NCBI GenBank assembly: GCA_964457415.1
Contig: CAYWFB010000024.1
Location: 1-22,924 of the forward strand
DNA from: Fimenecus sp964457415
Lineage (GTDB): Bacteria > Bacillota > Clostridia > Oscillospirales > Acutalibacteraceae
Reading direction: 5' to 3'
Length of the DNA stretch: 22,924 nucleotides
Numbering within the stretch: position 1 is the stretch's first letter; every line of letters begins with the position of its first letter. The translations under genes and the position numbers were made by a program. Of this stretch, positions 20,943 to 22,924 are shown piece after piece. The notes beneath the pieces were generated by a model. The model saw nothing but the letters and a program-made list of their open reading frames with translations. It searched no databases and was not told where the DNA came from.

Positions 20943-21875
20943 ATGAAAAGAATAGCCTACATCATAATGATGCTCTATTATACTCTTATGTGCGCAGATT
21001 TGTTTATTGGAATTTATCCAATTAACTTTATAAACATTTTTTCACCGCCTTATTTGTATATTGTGTGGTTTGCGTTGCCGATTGATGTTTTGTTCTATGC
21101 AAGTATAATCGGAATTTTACTCTTTACTACCATGGCTCACTTTTATAAAGGCAGTTTTAAAATAATTGCAGTAATCTGTTTAAGCATAATGGCAATCGGC
21201 AATATACTTGTTATTTTTGACGGTCCTACTTTTTGGCTGTGCATTGTTTTAATCGCATTAACCTTTTATGTAGCAAAAGAGGATGAATATATAATAGTTG
21301 ATTCAACCAAGCCTGCACCCATATCTGACAAAAAGGATAAAAAGAAAAAGTATAAAACACTTATAATTGTATCATTAAGTGTTATTTTGCTTGCTTCATC
21401 ATTGCTTGTGAATGTGGAAATATATAAAAATTCTAGAATAGAACCTGAAAAGCAAGCATTTTATGAAATCAAAGAGGATTATGAGCTTTTGGTAGATAAC
21501 ATTCTTGTGTATATAGAAAAAACACAATACGGCGAGCCATACTGTGTCAATGTTTACGAGAAAGACGGTAAAATGATACTAAAACAAACAGGACCTGATG
21601 ATTATTACGAAATGGAAGTTGATATTTCCGTATATGAAAGTCTGCAAAGAATAGAACAATCGTATTACGATTTGGGTTATTCTTTATGGTGCATAAGAAT
21701 TGATAATGATGCAATTTGCTTTGATACTGAAATAGGCTATGCAGTTGTATATTCCATTGACAATGCCACATTAGAAGAAAAGGGTATGGATAGCCGAAGT
21801 AACGGTCAGGAATTTATATGTAAAAAATTAGAAGATAATTGGTATCATCGAAACACCTGGCGACACGCGAGATAA
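20943..21875 (+). CDS. TTxxHF family membrane protein, paralog 3, with added extracytoplasmic domain
   Basis: 310 residues of unknown function. Residues 1-112 form the same four-segment membrane module as the two smaller paralogs (MKRIAYIIMMLYYT, TTMAHF at 62-67, CIVLIALTFYVAKED). A charged linker rich in lysine (KKDKKKK, 130-136) leads to a fifth membrane segment (about 138-158) and then a soluble domain of about 150 residues (KQAFYEIKEDYELLVDNILVY onward) that should lie outside the cell if the linker is cytoplasmic. The soluble domain is Tyr/Asp/Glu-rich and I cannot assign it. GAGGAGG lies 6 bases before the ATG. Two TATAAT sequences (20905-20910, 20923-20928) lie upstream without good -35 elements. 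It may share the upstream transcript, since no terminator separates it from the DUF4173 gene. Confidence 0.75.
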   Translation: MKRIAYIIMMLYYTLMCADLFIGIYPINFINIFSPPYLYIVWFALPIDVLFYASIIGILLFTTMAHFYKGSFKIIAVICLSIMAIGNILVIFDGPTFWLCIVLIALTFYVAKEDEYIIVDSTKPAPISDKKDKKKKYKTLIIVSLSVILLASSLLVNVEIYKNSRIEPEKQAFYEIKEDYELLVDNILVYIEKTQYGEPYCVNVYEKDGKMILKQTGPDDYYEMEVDISVYESLQRIEQSYYDLGYSLWCIRIDNDAICFDTEIGYAVVYSIDNATLEEKGMDSRSNGQEFICKKLEDNWYHRNTWRHAR

Positions 21876-21884
21876 TAAATACAA

Positions 21885-21920
21885 AGAAAAAACGCACATC
21901 AAACGATGTGCGTTAATTTT
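21885..21920. terminator. Bidirectional terminator between paralog 3 and rpmB
   Basis: Perfect 10-bp stem AACGCACATC / GATGTGCGTT (21891-21900 / 21905-21914) with an AAAC loop. A T-run follows on the plus strand and an A-run precedes it, giving a T-run on the minus strand as well. It serves both converging genes. Confidence 0.9.
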
Positions 21921-21937
21921 CGTTAATTTGCTTTGAA

Positions 21938-22126
21938 TTAAACTGCTCTTTCAACCTTACCTGAGCGAAGGCAACGAGTGCAAGCATAAACTCTCTTAGG
22001 AGAGCCGTTTACAACTGCTTTAACTCTTCTTACATTGGGTTTCCATGTTCTGTTTGAACGTCTGTGTGAGTGAGAAACCTTGATGCCGAAAGCAACGTCT
22101 TTACCACAATATTCGCATTTTGCCAT
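21938..22126 (-). CDS. rpmB: 50S ribosomal protein L28 (four-cysteine form)
   Basis: 62-residue L28 of normal length for Gram-positive bacteria. It shows MAKCEYCGKDVAFGIKVSHSHRRSNRTWKPN at the start and RVYACTRCLRSGKVERAV at the end. Cysteines at 4, 7, 49 and 52 form the zinc-binding C+ version, so this copy should need zinc and would be replaced by a cysteine-free copy under zinc limitation in species that have one. AAGGAGGTG precedes the ATG on the minus strand (22134-22142). It is transcribed away from recA and converges on paralog 3. Confidence 0.97.
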   Translation of the reverse strand: MAKCEYCGKDVAFGIKVSHSHRRSNRTWKPNVRRVKAVVNGSPKRVYACTRCLRSGKVERAV

Positions 22127-22181
22127 TTTAAAGGCACCTCCTTATATAACGGGGATAAATAATCAAATTACAACGAGAGAT

Positions 22182-22210
22182 ATTGTAACAGAAACTTTCG
22201 CAATTTGCAA
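22182..22210 (-). promoter_or_regulatory. Promoter of rpmB
   Basis: On the minus strand TTGCAA (22205-22210), a 17-base spacer and TACAAT (22182-22187). The leader is about 50 bases. Confidence 0.65.
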
Positions 22211-22253
22211 GCCCTTTTTGAAAAATATTTTTAATAAAATGTAGAAAAAACAC

Positions 22254-22282
22254 TTGCATTTATGCAAGAAATACTATATAAT
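22254..22282 (+). promoter_or_regulatory. Promoter of recA
   Basis: TTGCAT (22254-22259), a 17-base spacer and TATAAT (22277-22282). The -35 lies inside the 16-bp palindrome CTTGCAT-TT-ATGCAAG (22253-22268). Confidence 0.82.
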
Positions 22283-22291
22283 AGCTTCAAA

Positions 22292-22305
22292 CGAACATTT
22301 GTACG
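22292..22305. promoter_or_regulatory. LexA (SOS) box of recA
   Basis: CGAACATTTGTACG matches the Gram-positive SOS box CGAAC-N4-GTTCG except for one base in the right half (GTAC for GTTC). It lies at the predicted transcription start, so LexA bound here would block recA until DNA damage. Confidence 0.85.
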
Positions 22306-22321
22306 ATTGTGAGGACTAAAA

Positions 22322-22924
22322 ATGGCTGACAAATCAAAAGCACTAGAAACCGCATTACTTCAGATAGAAAAGAATTACGGCAAGGGTGCAGTTATGCGTC
22401 TTGGCGAAAACAGTTCATTAAATGTTGAGGCTGTTTCAACGGGCTCAATTTCTCTTGACCACGCAACAGGCATTGGTGGTTTACCTAAGGGCAGAATTAT
22501 CGAAATCTATGGACCTGAATCTTCAGGTAAAACAACTCTTGCATTGCAGGTTGTTGCCGAGGCACAGAAAAACGGCGGCGAGGCAGCGTTTATTGATGCC
22601 GAGCACGCTCTTGACCCCGAATATGCCGAAAATCTTGGCGTAGACATCAATTCTCTTCTCGTTTCTCAGCCTGATAACGGCGAGCAGGCTCTTGAAATTG
22701 CCGAGGCTCTTGCTCGTTCAGGCGCTCTTGATGTAATCATTGTTGACTCTGTTGCGGCGCTTGTTCCCCGCGCAGAAATCGAGGGCGATATGGGTGACAG
22801 TCACGTTGGTCTTCACGCACGTCTTATGTCACAGGCTCTTCGTAAGCTTGCAGGCGTAATAAATAAATCAAATACTCTTATTATCTTTATCAATCAGCTT
22901 CGTGAAAAGGTTGGCGTAGTTTAC
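22322..22924 (+). CDS. recA: Recombinase RecA, N-terminal 201 codons (partial)
   Basis: The first 201 residues of RecA; the gene runs out of the window. RecA coats single-stranded DNA, drives strand exchange and triggers LexA self-cleavage. Visible parts are the N-terminal polymerisation helix (ALETALLQIEKNYGKGAVMRLG), Walker A GPESSGKT (64-71), the catalytic glutamate in IDAEHALDPEYA (E94), Walker B DVIIVDS (137-143), DNA-binding loop 1 (PRAEIEGDMGDSHVG) and FINQLREK (189-196) before loop 2. GAGG precedes the ATG by 7 bases. It is divergent from rpmB and carries its own promoter and LexA box. Confidence 0.97.
   Translation, partial: MADKSKALETALLQIEKNYGKGAVMRLGENSSLNVEAVSTGSISLDHATGIGGLPKGRIIEIYGPESSGKTTLALQVVAEAQKNGGEAAFIDAEHALDPEYAENLGVDINSLLVSQPDNGEQALEIAEALARSGALDVIIVDSVAALVPRAEIEGDMGDSHVGLHARLMSQALRKLAGVINKSNTLIIFINQLREKVGVVY

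Overview
The window is an AT-rich chromosomal stretch of a low-GC Gram-positive bacterium, most likely a Clostridia member of the Oscillospiraceae/Ruminococcaceae type. The evidence is a perfect CIRCE operator on groESL, a GAAC-type LexA box ahead of recA, a MazF toxin of the EndoA type, AzlCD, a G5/3D cell-wall protein, a four-cysteine L28, and strong purine-rich ribosome binding sites with several TTG and GTG starts. No tRNA, rRNA, CRISPR array, transposase or phage gene was seen.

Region 1 (1-9394): the 3' end of rpsI and its terminator are followed by one promoter and an eight-gene, one-direction surface-polysaccharide operon. It runs DegT/PglE-type aminotransferase, PglC-type phosphoglycosyl transferase, ATP-grasp ligase, two GT4 glycosyltransferases, Wzy polymerase, GT2 glycosyltransferase and Wzx flippase, and closes with a 37-bp palindromic terminator. 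The order suggests that an amino sugar is made, N-modified, placed on undecaprenyl phosphate, extended, flipped and polymerised. An ATP-grasp ligase sits where an acetyltransferase would be expected.

Region 2 (9395-15061): azlCD (branched-chain amino acid export), a secreted DUF348-G5-3D protein with a strong promoter, a structured leader and an upstream WalR-like box, then nnr, a LolA/GerS/YdcC-like lipoprotein and mazF. The nnr-lipoprotein-mazF order looks like the conserved nnr-gerS-alr-mazE-mazF neighbourhood with alr and mazE missing. A 164-bp terminal-inverted-repeat element lies between nnr and the lipoprotein gene.

Region 3 (15062-17249): groES-groL under a promoter and perfect CIRCE, ending in a terminator preceded by a 7-bp tandem repeat.

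Region 4 (17250-21920): a membrane-protein locus with a DUF2975 protein, a small HTH regulator, three paralogous small membrane proteins sharing a TTxxHF motif (one with an added extracytoplasmic domain), and a large DUF4153/DUF4173 membrane protein. GC-rich palindromic repeats starting GTAGGG are scattered in the gaps. The function of this locus is unknown.

Region 5 (21921-22924): rpmB on the minus strand, and divergently the first 201 codons of recA with its promoter and LexA box.
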